Positions 39,863-51,400 of a DNA stretch of 64,000 nucleotides are shown here, in pieces (position 1 is the first letter of the stretch; each line of letters begins with the position of its first letter). Both the position numbers and the translations under genes were made by a program. Below the pieces are notes generated by a model that did no database searches, was not told the origin of the DNA, and worked only from the letters and a program-made list of their open reading frames with translations. Source of the stretch: Nematostella vectensis (Eukaryota; Cnidaria; Anthozoa; Actiniaria; Edwardsiidae). The DNA lies in assembly GCF_932526225.1 (NCBI RefSeq), contig NC_064048.1, forward strand, positions 3,735,597-3,799,596, given 5' to 3'.

Positions 39863-40660
39863 CACGCTCAAAGCTTGTAGAAATACTATAGAATCTTCGT
39901 TATGTCCTTGGCAAAAGTTCCGATACAACGTGAATAGAACGTGACTCAATGACTAAGTGCTCATTTGTATTAACTGCATTAATTTGGAGAGCCAGTGCGC
40001 TTCAGCAGCCAAGCAAGTGTGTGGAACAGGCAAAACACGAAAACACAAAATTCCAGCGACGCGTTTGCAAAGGCAAACAAAGACATTTAGGTAGCATCGT
40101 CATGTCGGCTGGTACTTACTTTGTAGAATTTTAGGGAGTATCTGGTGTGAACCGTAGCATTAAATAAATAATAAGCATTTTATTAATGGAAACAAAGACT
40201 GCTGATAAGAGAAAGTATCTGTCGCTTGAATTTGGGATGACGATTATTGCTTTTTAAATTTCACGCTCAAAGCTTGTAGAAATACTATAAAATCTTCGTT
40301 ATGTCCTTGGCAAAAGTTCCGATACAACGTGAATAGAACGTGACTCAATGACTAAGTGCTCATTTGTATTAACTGCATTAATTTGGAGAGCCAGTGCGCT
40401 TCAGCAGCCAAGCAAATGTGTGGAACAGGCAAAACACGAAAACACAAAATTCCAGCGACGCGTTTGCAAAGGCAAACAAAGACATTTAGGTAGCATCGTC
40501 ATGTCGGCTGGTACTTACTTTGTAGAATTTTAGGGAGTATCTGGTGTGAACCGTAGCATTAAATAAATAATAAGCATTTTATTAATGGAAACAAAGACTG
40601 CAGATAAGAGAAAGTATCTGTCGCTTGAATTTGGGATGACGATTATTGCTTTTTAAATTT
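39863..40660 (+). repeat. Two extra 399-bp repeats between peptide units 2 and 3
   Basis: The block from CACGCTCAAAGCTTGTAGA to the next such start occurs at 39863 and 40262 before unit 3 begins at 40661. Each contains a CCAGCGACGCGTTTGCAAAG junction, so the repeat arose by joining two distant parts of the unit before amplifying. Confidence 0.85.
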
Positions 40661-42223
40661 CACGCTCAAAGCTTGTAGAAATACTATAGAATCTTCGTTA
40701 TGTCCTTGGCAAAAGTTCCGATACAACGTGAATAGAACGTGACTCAATGACTAAGTGCTCATTTGTATTAAATGCATTAATTTGGAGAGCCAGTGCGCTT
40801 CAGCAGCCAAGCAAGTGTGTGGAACAGGCAAAACACGAAAACACAAAATTCTTGTAAATGCAAGGACTCTTATACGCTACCCCAATGTACAACCCCAAAC
40901 ATGTGTACAGTAAACCGAAAAAAAAAGCTCTCATAGAGATCAATCGAGAGTGGAAGGTAAAATATGTTAACATAACATTTAAAAGCCATGGTAGGTGATG
41001 CATTCAGGCATAAAAAAACAAAATCATTTTTCAAATTATTCTTTAGTGTTTTGGTTTAAAGACGGGCACGAGTTTTGCTGAAGAAAAACAGGTTTTATAT
41101 TTGCTAAACACTTTCATCCACTAAATGACTGCTGAATGACCCAACAAAAAGAGTTTGATTCGATTAACGGGCTGGAAGAGTTCGTTTTCCGACTTGTTTT
41201 TCAGTTCCGTTTCAACTATTTCCATGCAACATTAAAATGCAAACAATTTAAAAAAAATACTAGCTAAACACAGCCAGCTTCTATAGCTCGTTGTTTGTAC
41301 ATAATGTTTAGAGGTGGTGTAGTTTGCCAAACTTTAGTTTGCTTTCCCTGCCACCAAAAAAGGTTAGCGCGCATTTTTATTGCGGTTTATGCTTTGTATT
41401 ATTGTAATACCAGTCAATTAAAATTCCAGCGACGCGTAGGAGGGTTAGATTAGACATTACATTACCATTTGGATGCTTATAGTTATTGAGAACATGAACG
41501 ACCTTAATCGCTAAGAACTCAAGCCAGCCACAGCTTTGATGTGTTTTATCTAATTCGGCAATTTATATGATGAAATCTTGAAATGACCATCGACAGTTCG
41601 CCACCGTCATTAAAATAAAATCTATAATAGCACTTTATTTAATGCCATAGTCACGTTTTGTAAAAGTCAAAGAAGTTTTAGAGACAACTTTTATGTCCAC
41701 AGAAAGAAATCCCCTAAACTAATGTTGTGCTTTAAGCTGGTAAAACTGCTATAGACTCTTTGCTATGCCCTTGGCAAACGTGCCAACTATTCAAATCTGA
41801 TGAGAAGATGCGCTTCAGAAGGCAAGCAATAAGTGGGTGGAAAAAGCGACGCGTTATTTTATCCACAACATATATTCTGTTCATCAATGTGCCTATCTAG
41901 AAGAGTACTGAATAATACTTTTACAAGTCTGATAGAAATCCCTTAATATGGCATATCTAGGAAGATTACAAACAAATGAAAATGAATAACTAGATGAGTT
42001 TCTTAGGCGTGGTTGCCTATCAACAAAAGAATACTGGAACATTCAATTTTGTGTCGGTTTGAAAGACACGCATTATTTTGTTTTCTGAAAAAATATGTTG
42101 AACTCTGAATCAATGCCTTTTTTCCTTATATTTCTATTGCGACTATTAAGGGATATCGTCGCATCATAGCAATAACATCTGAGTGTCTTCGGTTCCATTT
42201 CAACTATTTTTATTCGTCTCATC

Positions 42224-42310
42224 TATATACCAACGATGCAGTGATCCGTTACAAGGGTACGTCAGCTAGAGACGCTGGAACCGCCGTGGAGTGAACATCT
42301 AGTTAAATTT
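42224..42310 (+). promoter_or_regulatory. Promoter region of copy 3 with lost leader-exon donor
   Basis: TATATA is kept at 42224-42229. About 30 nt of the leader exon are deleted, and the donor GTTAAAGGTAAGAG has become GTTAAATTTAAGAG (near 42302-42315). A GGGTACGT at 42255-42262 could act as a donor but lies only ~30 nt after the TATA box. Confidence 0.5.
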
Positions 42311-43061
42311 AAGAGCAGGTAAAATGACAGATGCTGGATGCTAAAACCTTTGAAGATATTGTCAAAGTTAAAGAACATTTTTGAGAGTGTCACTTTCAAG
42401 CGTTAACGTCTTTCTTTATGTTTTGTTAATTTTTTTTCTGAATTTATTGCTGTCATTTGAGTGCTAAAGAACGGTTGTTTTTACAACAATAACACATCTA
42501 AAAATCATTCTTTTAGACAAAACACTGCTATTAATACAAAGTCAAATAATGTTTGAACAATATTGTCCAGCGAACCTAAAGCGCCTTACACCTGGCTTCT
42601 TAAATTTTGACTAAAAAATTGCTTCCATACAATCATGGACCGTTTCTCATCGCTTGGGGGCGTTTCCTTTGGCTGGCGAGTCTGAATGGAGTGGAGTTTA
42701 GATTTTGCAGTATAAGATTGGAAGTGTTGTAAATCGCTTGATTTTATTTTCTCGGACTCAACCCAGGTATTTTTGCCATACGGTTAATAAAGTTTCCGTT
42801 TTTGTTCGAGGAGAAATATATCCAACAGAGGTCTAGATCAAAAGTGTAAATCATACTACAACTAACCCCGCTTACTCAACATTTTTGGTTTCCCTAGACC
42901 ATTTTCTTGGCTTTTGATTATTTATGATGAAATACAACCACGTATGTAGGAATAAAAATACTTTATCATGATAATACAATATACGAATACATAACCGATT
43001 CCTCTAGCCCCATCTTTCTTGGGATTCAAATTTAAATCCATTTTGTCGATTTAGGTACAAG

Positions 43062-44051
43062 ATGAAAGTCCTTATCGCGCTCTTCCTGTTGGCCCTCGTG
43101 GTGTCAATCAACTGTGAGTCTGAGACGGCCCCAGCACAGGACGTCAGCGACAAAACTTCACCGGTAGCTGACACTTTAGACATTGGAGGTACTACAGACG
43201 AAGATGAGCCAATGACAGACGATGACGATATCCCGGATGAGGATGACACTCACCCCGATGATGATGACGACACTCAGCTTGAGGAATCTGATATCGCGAG
43301 AGTGGCTGACACGTGAGTAGCCTGCTTGCAGGCGGTACTCGGTTATCATCGCGGAAAACCCTCTCCGTTCGATGATCGGGCGCCATATTGTATTCTAAGC
43401 CGCACGGTTCCTGGGGGCGAGCGCAAAAACGGACGCAGGGCAGGGGGGAAAGGAGAGAGGGAAGAGGGGGGTTTTCCCCGATCATCGAACGGAGAGGGTT
43501 TTCCGCGATGATAACCGAGTACCGCCTGCAAGCAGGCTAACACGTAAGTGGTAATACAATTCAACCATTCTTTCTTCAAGAGGGCGACATTGTTCGTTCA
43601 AGTTCTCTAAGTCGTGCTCCTTTATCTATACTATATAACAACATCTGTAATTAACATAGTATTTATGAACAATTTTGAATTCAGCCACATTTTACATACT
43701 TGGATATCAGTGAGAGGTGATATGAAATAACAAATTTACGGATAGCTCTTTATAGAGTAGAACCGGCAAAGGTGGAAAGATGCTCCTTGCCTTAGAATAA
43801 GAGAATACTCGTCGAAATTTTTAGGGTATAAAAAAACTAAACTATAAAATATGTTCTTGTTGTATTTGTGGCATTTCGGCTTGCTAATATATAATAATAA
43901 TGATATCTTATTAATATTTCATTCGTTTAGTGAGACTGGAAATGATGAGCCCGCTCAAGATGCAAATGCGAAACCATTTTGGTCTCGTCGTCGAAACGGC
44001 CGTCGTCGAAACAGTAGTCGTCGTCGTGGTCGATTCTTTGGCAAGAAGTAG
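43062..44051 (+). CDS. Secreted cationic peptide precursor, copy 3 (123 aa)
   Basis: Exons 43062-43312 and 43931-44051. The signal peptide differs by one residue (MKVLIALFLL), and the propiece has one more Asp. The mature part starts AKPFWSRRRNGRRR, is broken by Asn/Ser/Gly, and ends RFFGKK. It is thus the most diverged peptide of the three while the rest is nearly constant. The exon-2 donor GTGAGT is intact, but a MITE begins five bases into the intron and its target duplication adds a second donor (GTAAGT at 43544). The missing leader-exon donor may lower expression. Confidence 0.72.
43318..43539. mobile_element. 222-bp MITE at the exon-2 splice donor of peptide copy 3
   Basis: Perfect 63-bp terminal inverted repeats (43318-43380 and 43477-43539, starting TAGCCTGCTTGCAGGCGGTA). 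Flanked by a 9-bp target duplication, ACACGTGAG / ACACGTAAG with one difference. Long inverted repeats with a 9-bp duplication suggest a Mutator-like non-autonomous element. Copies 1 and 2 show the empty site. Confidence 0.92.
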
Positions 44052-45229
44052 ATTTGTAGTTTCAGACTCAAGACAGAGTAAAAGCGCTCCCTTCATACTT
44101 CACTACCTACAATAGTACCTGAAATATTGTATAAAAGAAACGATTAAAGTTAAATGAAAGCTTCAGTATCCAACATCAATTCAAAGACGACTCGATAAAA
44201 CTCAGTATCAGTTTAGTAATTTGAAAAAAAAAATTCCTCTATTTTTTCGGCCTCAAAGCTGGTAGAATAATGCTATAGAATCTTCGCTATTCCCTTGGCA
44301 AACGTGGCAATAGAACGTGAATCGAACGTGACTCAATGAATAAGGGAGCGGTCTTTAATTACTGAGGGAGGGTGATAATTTTGCAAAACCCTTTGCTCAT
44401 AAATTCCACCACCCCCTCATATCTAAGCCAAAAAAATCGTGACCCCAAATTATTCGTTTGCGTCTTTCGGTTTTAAAGACGCGCACGAGTTTTGCTGAAG
44501 AAAAATAGGTTTTATATTTGGTAAACATCTTTATCCTATTTGCTAAATGAGTCACATCGTGACCCAACAAAAAGAGTTTGATTCGATTAACGGGTCGGAA
44601 GAGTTCGTTGTACGACTTGTTTTTTAGTTCTGTTTCAACTATTTCCATGTAATAATAATCCCAGTGAAAAACATTACAAAAATTGCTAGCGAAACACAGC
44701 CAGCTTCTATAGCTCGTTGTTTGTACACAATGTTGGGTGGTGGTGTAGTTTTCCCTGCCACCAAAGACGGTTGGCTCGGTTTCTTTCGGTTTATGTTTTG
44801 TGTTATTGTAATACCAGTCAATTATAATTCCAGCGATGCGTAGGAGTGTTAGATTAGACTTTACATTACCATTTGGATGTTTATAGTTATTAAAAACTTA
44901 ACGACTTACAAAGTCAAAAGAGTCATTTAAATCTGAGCGACATTGCTCGTTGCAGTGGTCCTTTATCTGAATCTATAAAACAACTGCTATAATAGATATA
45001 GTATTTATGAACAATTTTGAATTGCACTTTATAACTGTCGACTTCATATAACAATGCTTTGTCTTTATTTTCTCCGATCAAATACAAAGACAAAGCATTG
45101 TTATATTGCGTCTCCATTTATTCGTGTAATTCACCCTACACGGCGACCCTTCGGGTCTTGCGTAATCTGGAATTCAGCCACATTTTACATACTTGAATAT
45201 TAGACTAGTGTACACACTCCTTGCTTTTG

Positions 45230-45420
45230 GACTAGACTCCATTTCCAATATGGCTACCAGCAAAATCGTAGTCCTGCAAGTTTGCGTGGATATTTTCGAC
45301 GAATAAAGTTATAGAGCGACAAAAAAAAAGAGAAAAAAAGATTGAAGCGGACTCCCAAAAATGGTATGTAATGCCTCATAAGGAAATGACCGTGCTAGAA
45401 AAACGACAGTTTTTAAATCA
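45230..45420. repeat. Dispersed repeat D1, copy 1
   Basis: Shares GATTGAAGCGGACTCC, ATGGTATGTAATGCCT and AAGGAAATGACC with 55485-55670. Non-coding. Confidence 0.7.
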
Positions 45421-45787
45421 AGATTGACTGATATGTATCATATTGAAAAAGCAGAGTATTTGAAAATTCCTTAAACTGCGCATCCCCCTGTGTACGCGCC
45501 TGAAGGGACGTAATGATACCTATATTGTGAACTGTGTACGCGCCATTCAGCCTATTCCTACAGATTTCCACTGGAAATTACCTTACATGTCCTCCTAGTG
45601 CCGTGTGGCACATAGGGCCTTCACAGTGCTTTTCCACTTTTCCCTGTCTGCTGCTTTTGACCGCACCTCGTCCCAGTTCCTCCACCCCGCCTCGCCCCTC
45701 TCCATTTCCACAGTCCTTCGCCATGTTGTTTTGGGTCTTCCCTGTTTCCTTCTGCCTTCTGGTGTCCAAGTTAATGCTACGCTGCAG

Positions 45788-48142
45788 TCATTTTCTCTTC
45801 CTTGTCCCAACACGTGTCCGATCATTTTCCATCGCCTCTTCACTGCTCAATTGATGTACTCCAGTTCTTCTCTGTACCTCTTCATTCGTTACATGGTCTC
45901 CCCAACTAATCTTCAATATCCTTCTCAAACACTTCTGTTGGAATACATCTAGCAATTTATCATCTTTCTTGTTCATCTTCCACGTCTCGCAACCGTACAA
46001 TAAAACGGAATAAACCAACGACTTGTAAAGCTTTATCTTTGTCGGTCTCATGATCTTCTTTGAGTTCCATTTACGTTTCAGCCTTGTGTACACACTCCTT
46101 GCTTTTGATAATCTATTTCTGAGATCTTTCATTCCACCACCCTCTCTGCAAACTTTTGCTCCTAGGTACGTAAACTCGCTGACGTCTTCCATTTCTTTTC
46201 CATTGATCACAATATTTCCATGCTGTTTGGCATTTATCCTTAGCATCTTCGTCTTTTCTAAGTTTATTTTCAATCCCGCTCGCCTAGCCTCGCCGTCCAG
46301 CTTTGCTGTCTTCTCCTGAATATGGTGTTTTGTTGAGGAAAGCAATGCTATGTCGTTCGCAAAGTCTAGATCGTCCAGTTTAGATGTAAATTTCCATCGT
46401 ATTCCATTTTCTCCTTTTCCAACTGACCTTCGCAATATCCAGTCCATGACCAATAGAAACATAAAGCCCGACATATTGCAGCCTTGCTTTACCCCCGTCT
46501 TTATGTTGAACCATTCTCCTATTTCACCCTGATCTTCGACCGCACACTGGAAATCTTCATAAAACAGCCTCACAATGCGTATAATCTTCTCTGGAACTCC
46601 ATACTTTTCCATAATTACCCACAAACTCTCAGGATGGACTGAATCGAAGGCTATCTCAAAGTCTATGAAATTAACATACAAAGTTGCCTGCCACTCATTC
46701 ACTTGCTCTATGATGTTTCTCAGTATAAATACTTGCTCCGTAGTTCCTCTCCCTCTTCTATAGCCAGCCTGCTCTTTTCTCAACTTTTTGTCAACTCCAT
46801 TACGTATCCTGTCAATAACAATTCTTCCAAGTATCTTCCCTACGATGGACAATAAGGTGATTCCTCGTGAGTTCTTACATTCTTTCAAATTTCCTTTCTT
46901 TGGTAGCTTTATTATAAGCCCTTTCTTCCAGTCATTTGGGATGGTTTCATGCCTCCACACTTTTACAAGTAGCTTATGCACTCGCTCGGCCGAGAATTCT
47001 GGGTCTTCCTTCAGTAACTCAGCTGTGATATTATCTATGCCCGGCGATTTTCCATTCTTTAGCGTTGTGATTTTATCTTTTACTTCTCCGAGAGTTGGTT
47101 CATTGACGGATATTTCCTCTATCAATTCTCTGAATTCAAATTCAACTTCATCGTCCGGTTCTATGGGGTTATCTGGTTGCTCTCTATTTAATACTTCCCT
47201 AAAATGTTCTGGCCATCTCCTTTGTATTTCATCTTTTTTACTGAGAAGGTTACCGTCATTATCCAACACTGCAGTGCTGTGCCTAGGTCTCTCGTTACAT
47301 AGTTTCTTCGTCAATCCATATAAGGTCTTCATATGTTGGCTTCGCGCCGCCTTTTCAGCTTCAGATGCTATCTCCTCTAACCATTTCTTTTTGTCTGCCT
47401 TCAAACTTCGCTTCACTTCTCTGTCTTTTTCTCTGTACTTTTTCCTCAATTGCCCCTTAACTCTCTCCGATCGTGTACTCAATATTTTTTCATTCATCTG
47501 TTGTCTTTCATCTATCAGACTCCAAGACTCTCCGCTAATCCATGGTTTGTTCTTCTTTCGTGGCTTACCTAAAACTGTCTCTGCAACTTCCAAAAGTGCC
47601 TTTTTCATTATAGTAAAGTACCTTTCCACTTCTCCCTTTGCATCTACTTCTTCTTCCCCTCTCTCTTCTTCGTCCTCTTGCTCCAATGCTTGGAACCGAT
47701 TCCTTAATTTGATGTTAAATGTGTTCCTTACCTCTTTCTCCGTCAATTTAGATGTATCATATTTCACTCTGATGTTACCCTTCCGTTTTGGATCTTTCCT
47801 TAACCTTAGCTTTACAGTTGCACACACCAAGTAGTGATCACTTCCTACGTCCGCTGATCTAAAAACCCTTGTGTCTTTTACTGAATTCCTAAACCTCTTA
47901 TTTACCAAAACATGGTCTATCTGGTTCTTTGTCTTTCCACCTGGTGAAATCCAAGTTGCCTTGTGAATGGTTCTATGTGGGAACAGCGTCCCAGCTATGA
48001 CAAATTCGTTAAGGTCACACAATTCACATAATCTTTCTCCATTGTCATTTTGAACTCCCAATCCATGCTTCCCCATGACTCTTTCATAGTCCCAGTTTTG
48101 GTCGCCAACCTTTGCATTCATATCACCAGTGATGATTAACAT
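45788..48142 (-). pseudogene. LINE endonuclease C-terminus and reverse transcriptase (784 codons open)
   Basis: Starts inside the endonuclease with IITGDMNAKVG (Asp/Asn) and GSDHYLV (Asp-His). RT follows: LPKKGNLKECKNSRGITLLS, EQAGYRRGRGTTEQV, LYVNFIDFEIAFDSV, TGVKQGCNMSGFMFLLVMDW, then LDFANDIALLSS, where the usual FADD active-site pair reads FAND, so one catalytic Asp is lost. The C-terminal YLGAKVCREGG and YGCETW motifs are normal. The GHVLGQGREND...GRPKTTWRR tail (45595-45843) is in another frame. Confidence 0.88.
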
Positions 48143-48311
48143 GTTGTGTTGATTTCTGCTATCTAGTACCTCCTGCAGCCGTGTATAGAACTCATCTTTA
48201 AATGTTCGTCTGCATCCTCTGTAGGCGCGTATATGTGAATGATGGTCAATTTAATGTGCCTGGAGTAGAATCTTGTTTGGATCATTCTCTCGTTCCAAGG
48301 AGTCCATTCTA

Positions 48312-48647
48312 TTAAACAAGCCGCCGCATTTTGGACATGAGGATCCCTACTCCCTCTCTATGGGTGTTATCTTCCCTTCCAGAATAAACCAGCGTCTCGC
48401 CATCTCTCAGATGCATTTTCCCTTGGCCTGTCCAGTGAGTTTCACTGATTCCCATGATGTCGATGTCTCTCTTGCCCATTTCCCTAGCTGCTTGGGCAAC
48501 ATTGCCGCTAATATATAATGTCCTGACATTCCAATTACCTATTCTCATTGCATGTTTTGGGTGGACCAATGGTTTAGTCAGCCCAGGGGGGTCCGGATGG
48601 CTTTGGCCTCTGCGCGTCATACAATCTCTTTCATGAGATGCAGCCAC
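48312..48647 (-). pseudogene. LINE endonuclease domain, N-terminal part
   Basis: Begins MAASHERDCMTRRG and contains IGNWNVRTL (metal-binding Asn) and GISETHWTGQG (catalytic Glu), the start of an exonuclease-endonuclease-phosphatase fold. The frame is lost near 48310; the next segment (IIHIYAPTED) is in another frame. It nicks target DNA to prime reverse transcription in active relatives. Confidence 0.85.
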
Positions 48648-49427
48648 GGTCTTCCCAAGTGAATTTGCTCTGCTTCTGGTTTCTATGATAAGTTATTTTT
48701 TATGGGAGAGGGTTATCAACCCTTTGCCCAACCCCCAACCTGGAGGACCAGTGGATCACTCTTCGTCTGGCCCCTACTTTTCGACCTGTTCGGCATGGGT
48801 GTCCCTGCTAGGAGTAAAATACTCCCGCCGACATAGCTCTAGAGGTCATTGGGACACACAAACACCCTCACCACGATAAGGTGGCGATCCCATCGAAGAT
48901 GCCAAGAGGTAAGTGGAATAACAAATCTAACAAGTAAAAAGGAGTGCAGTACAAAATGACAACATAGGAACACATGCAACAATTAACACGCAACAAGGGA
49001 TAAGCAGACGGGAATCACTAACCGCGGATAGCTATTTGTCGTAGAAACATTATCCGGCAAAGTTGGAAAGATGCTCCTTGCCTAAGAATAAGAGGATACT
49101 CGTCGAATTTTTAGTGTATAAAAAACTAAACTATAAAATATGTTCTTGTTGTATTTATGGCATTTCGGCTGGGTTATGATGATATCTAATTAATATTTTA
49201 TTCGTTTAGTGAGACTGCAAATAATGAGCCCGCTCTGATGCAAATGTGAAACCATTCTTGGATCGTCGTCGTCGATCCATTGGAAGGCGTCGTCGTTCAA
49301 TCTTCGGAAGACGTCGTCGTCGAATTTTCGTCAAGAAGTAGATTTGTAGTTTCAGACTCAAGGCAGAGTGAGAGTGCTCTCTTCAAACTTCACTACTAGT
49401 CCGGCGGATATGTGTTTGAATTTTTGG

Positions 49428-49486
49428 AACTTTCGACTACTTCCAGTTCAAGGTGATAGCCACCTTTAACTGGAAGTAGTCGAAAG
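49428..49486. repeat. Compact perfect-arm hairpin
   Basis: CTTTCGACTACTTCCAGTT pairs with AACTGGAAGTAGTCGAAAG, and inside it AAGGTG pairs with CACCTT around a short loop. The + strand copy begins GGAACTTTCGACTACTTCC. Confidence 0.8.
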
Positions 49487-49489
49487 TAA

Positions 49490-51400
49490 AACCTCGGACG
49501 TTTATTTCACCCCGCGCCCTCTAGCAAAAGACACCAATTTTATTGCAGTTGTAGGTTGCAATAACCTTTATAAGCTATGGAGCCAAGATAAAATCGGCTT
49601 TTATCACCGACTAATATGGTTTATTATTATTGCAGCAATTTTGCACTTTAGATTAAATTTGGCATTTTTGAAAGCACAAAGATGCACATCTGGTTTAAAA
49701 GTCTACGAGTAAAATATTCATGAATCCATTTAATACTTTTTTAAGTTGTAAAAAAGGCAAAACTGATTAGGTTTCTGCTATTTTAACCTTTTAACCTTTT
49801 TTTAAACCGGAAGTAGGTTTCCAAACCTGTTTCTGCCCACTCTAATCAAACCAGATTAATGCATATACGAATAAGCAATGAAGCATTTTTTAAATAGAAT
49901 TGCACAAATGATAAATGCACCAATTTAATATGAAGAAAATGTTTTCTTGCTATGTGAGCCTGGGCATTTTGTTAAAAATGAAATCTCAGTCAGGCTGGAC
50001 GTTCTTAAAAATAGATTCTTATCAATACAAAAAGAGTGTGGTTCATAATACGTCGGTCTAACGTAATAACAAACTCCGATGAGAATTGTTTTCTTTATTT
50101 AATGCAGTTAAGATATCTTACAGCTTTATCCTTAAACGATCCAATGCAGCTGCAAAGGGCTGAACATTTCAAGCTGGCTTGGGTGAAAGTGCAGCGTGCT
50201 GGGCAGCCTATCTTGCATCTAATAGCTCTTGGTTCCTCATCTAATAGTTTTTAGGCTTCTTGGCACGCCTTGGAAAGCTCTCATAGCGTTTGTCCAAAGC
50301 GGCTGGCAACTGTTGTCCATTGTGCTAAAAAGACGGAAGTACTGAGGCAGGGAGGAGTGCTTTGCCCCCAACAATGGCCTGCTTGAAAGGCAGCTTTCTT
50401 AGTGTGTTGTATGATTCGTCGGTAGAATGACATCAAATGCTTTTTCTTTCTTCACGAAGAGCTGCATTCTTGCCTTGTCTACTTCCGACTCTCTGTACTT
50501 GTTCGGTCGTATAGAAGCAGTGGAAAGCGCTCAAGTGTTGCCAAACATTCTGTCTTTTCTCTTGATCCAGCTATTGAGCGTGAATGTTTGGTATATATGT
50601 TATGTTGGCTATATGTGTCTTTTAAATCATTTGACGACTTTCGAAAATAGTGAGTATCGACGGGTGACTTTTCACTTTCGGATTTAACTATCGGCCATTT
50701 TAATATCCAAAGATAATCCGTGATTAAATCAGATTTTTTTTTGGCTTCATAGCTTATCTTGTAAAGATTCCCCTAAACTACTCCTGAAACAAGTTTTTTT
50801 TTGTTTGTTTGTTTAAAGGCGCAAAGTGAAACAAGCGTGCCAGTATTTACTCTTGACTACTTCCGGCTCAAAATCGCTCTCACCGTAAAAGTTACTAAAA
50901 TTAAAAAAAATCTTGTTACTTTAAGAACTCTTTTGTTTAGATGTATTCTCTGACTTATATTTTATTTGGGTATGAGTAAACTTTTTTAAAATGTGCGAGT
51001 TTATTTATTTTTTTTGGGAAAAAGTTATTTACTTTCGGTTCAAAATGGCGGCCAAATCAATATTCATTATTAATCAGAAATTTTAGCCGAACTGAGCTTG
51101 GCTCTATAGCCTATCTTGTAAGAGGTATCAAAAACTATCACTGCTAAAATTGATAACTTTAGCAAAAAGTGCGCAATTCAAGGTAAAATCTGCACATATC
51201 TTCTGGACTATACCTACAATAGTACTTGGAATATTGAATTTGAAAAAAAGGATTAAAGTTAATTTAGTTATTTGGCCAATCTACCTGTAATGTATTCATG
51301 AAATAATGTAGAATAAATCTTATCATAATAAATGCAAAAGCAATATATCTGGATAGTTTCTTTCAAGGAGGCAAAAAAATCTTTTTAGACTTCGACGCCT
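49490..51400. other. Intergenic DNA, no gene seen
   Basis: A/T-rich. Short ACTTCCGG / ACTTCCAGTT motifs recur (49446, 49812, 50870). Open frames at 50036 and 50427 have no supporting features. Confidence 0.5.

Larger units (their letters stand above)
40661..44350 (+). repeat. Peptide-gene tandem unit, copy 3
   Basis: Same order as copies 1-2 but more diverged. It has a deletion in the leader exon, a MITE in intron 2 (43318-43539) and a short region after the gene. Confidence 0.88.
45595..48895 (-). mobile_element. RTE-like LINE (3.3 kb), inactive
   Basis: Minus-strand non-LTR retrotransposon. The 5' part carries an ACCTTATCGTGGTGAGGGTG leader; then come an apurinic-type endonuclease, a reverse transcriptase and a C-terminal GRPKTTWRR-type tail. 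At least three frameshifts break the single ORF (near 48310, near 48200 and near 45800). It sits inside peptide copy 4. The right boundary is set by the return of peptide-gene intron sequence; no clear target duplication was seen. Confidence 0.9.
44840..49400 (+). pseudogene. Peptide gene copy 4: exon-3 remnant split by a LINE
   Basis: Intron-2 sequence of the peptide gene resumes at about 44940 (GTATTTATGAACAATTTTGA) without exon 2, is cut by a small hairpin insertion (45020-45170) and by the LINE (45595-48895), and continues from about 49020. Exon 3 lies at 49210-49341 after TTCGTTTAG. A one-base deletion after GAGCCCGCTC breaks the frame, and the Arg-coding part has diverged into CGTCGT blocks separated by ATT codons. 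It cannot give a secreted peptide. Confidence 0.75.

Noticed and set aside
33539-43249. Conserved 81-residue Ser-rich minus-strand frames opposite the peptide exon in copies 1-3
   Set aside because: Conserved only because the DNA is duplicated; acidic GAT/GAC codons read as Ser on the other strand.
46788-47834. 348-residue + strand frame
   Set aside because: Antisense shadow of the LINE reverse transcriptase.
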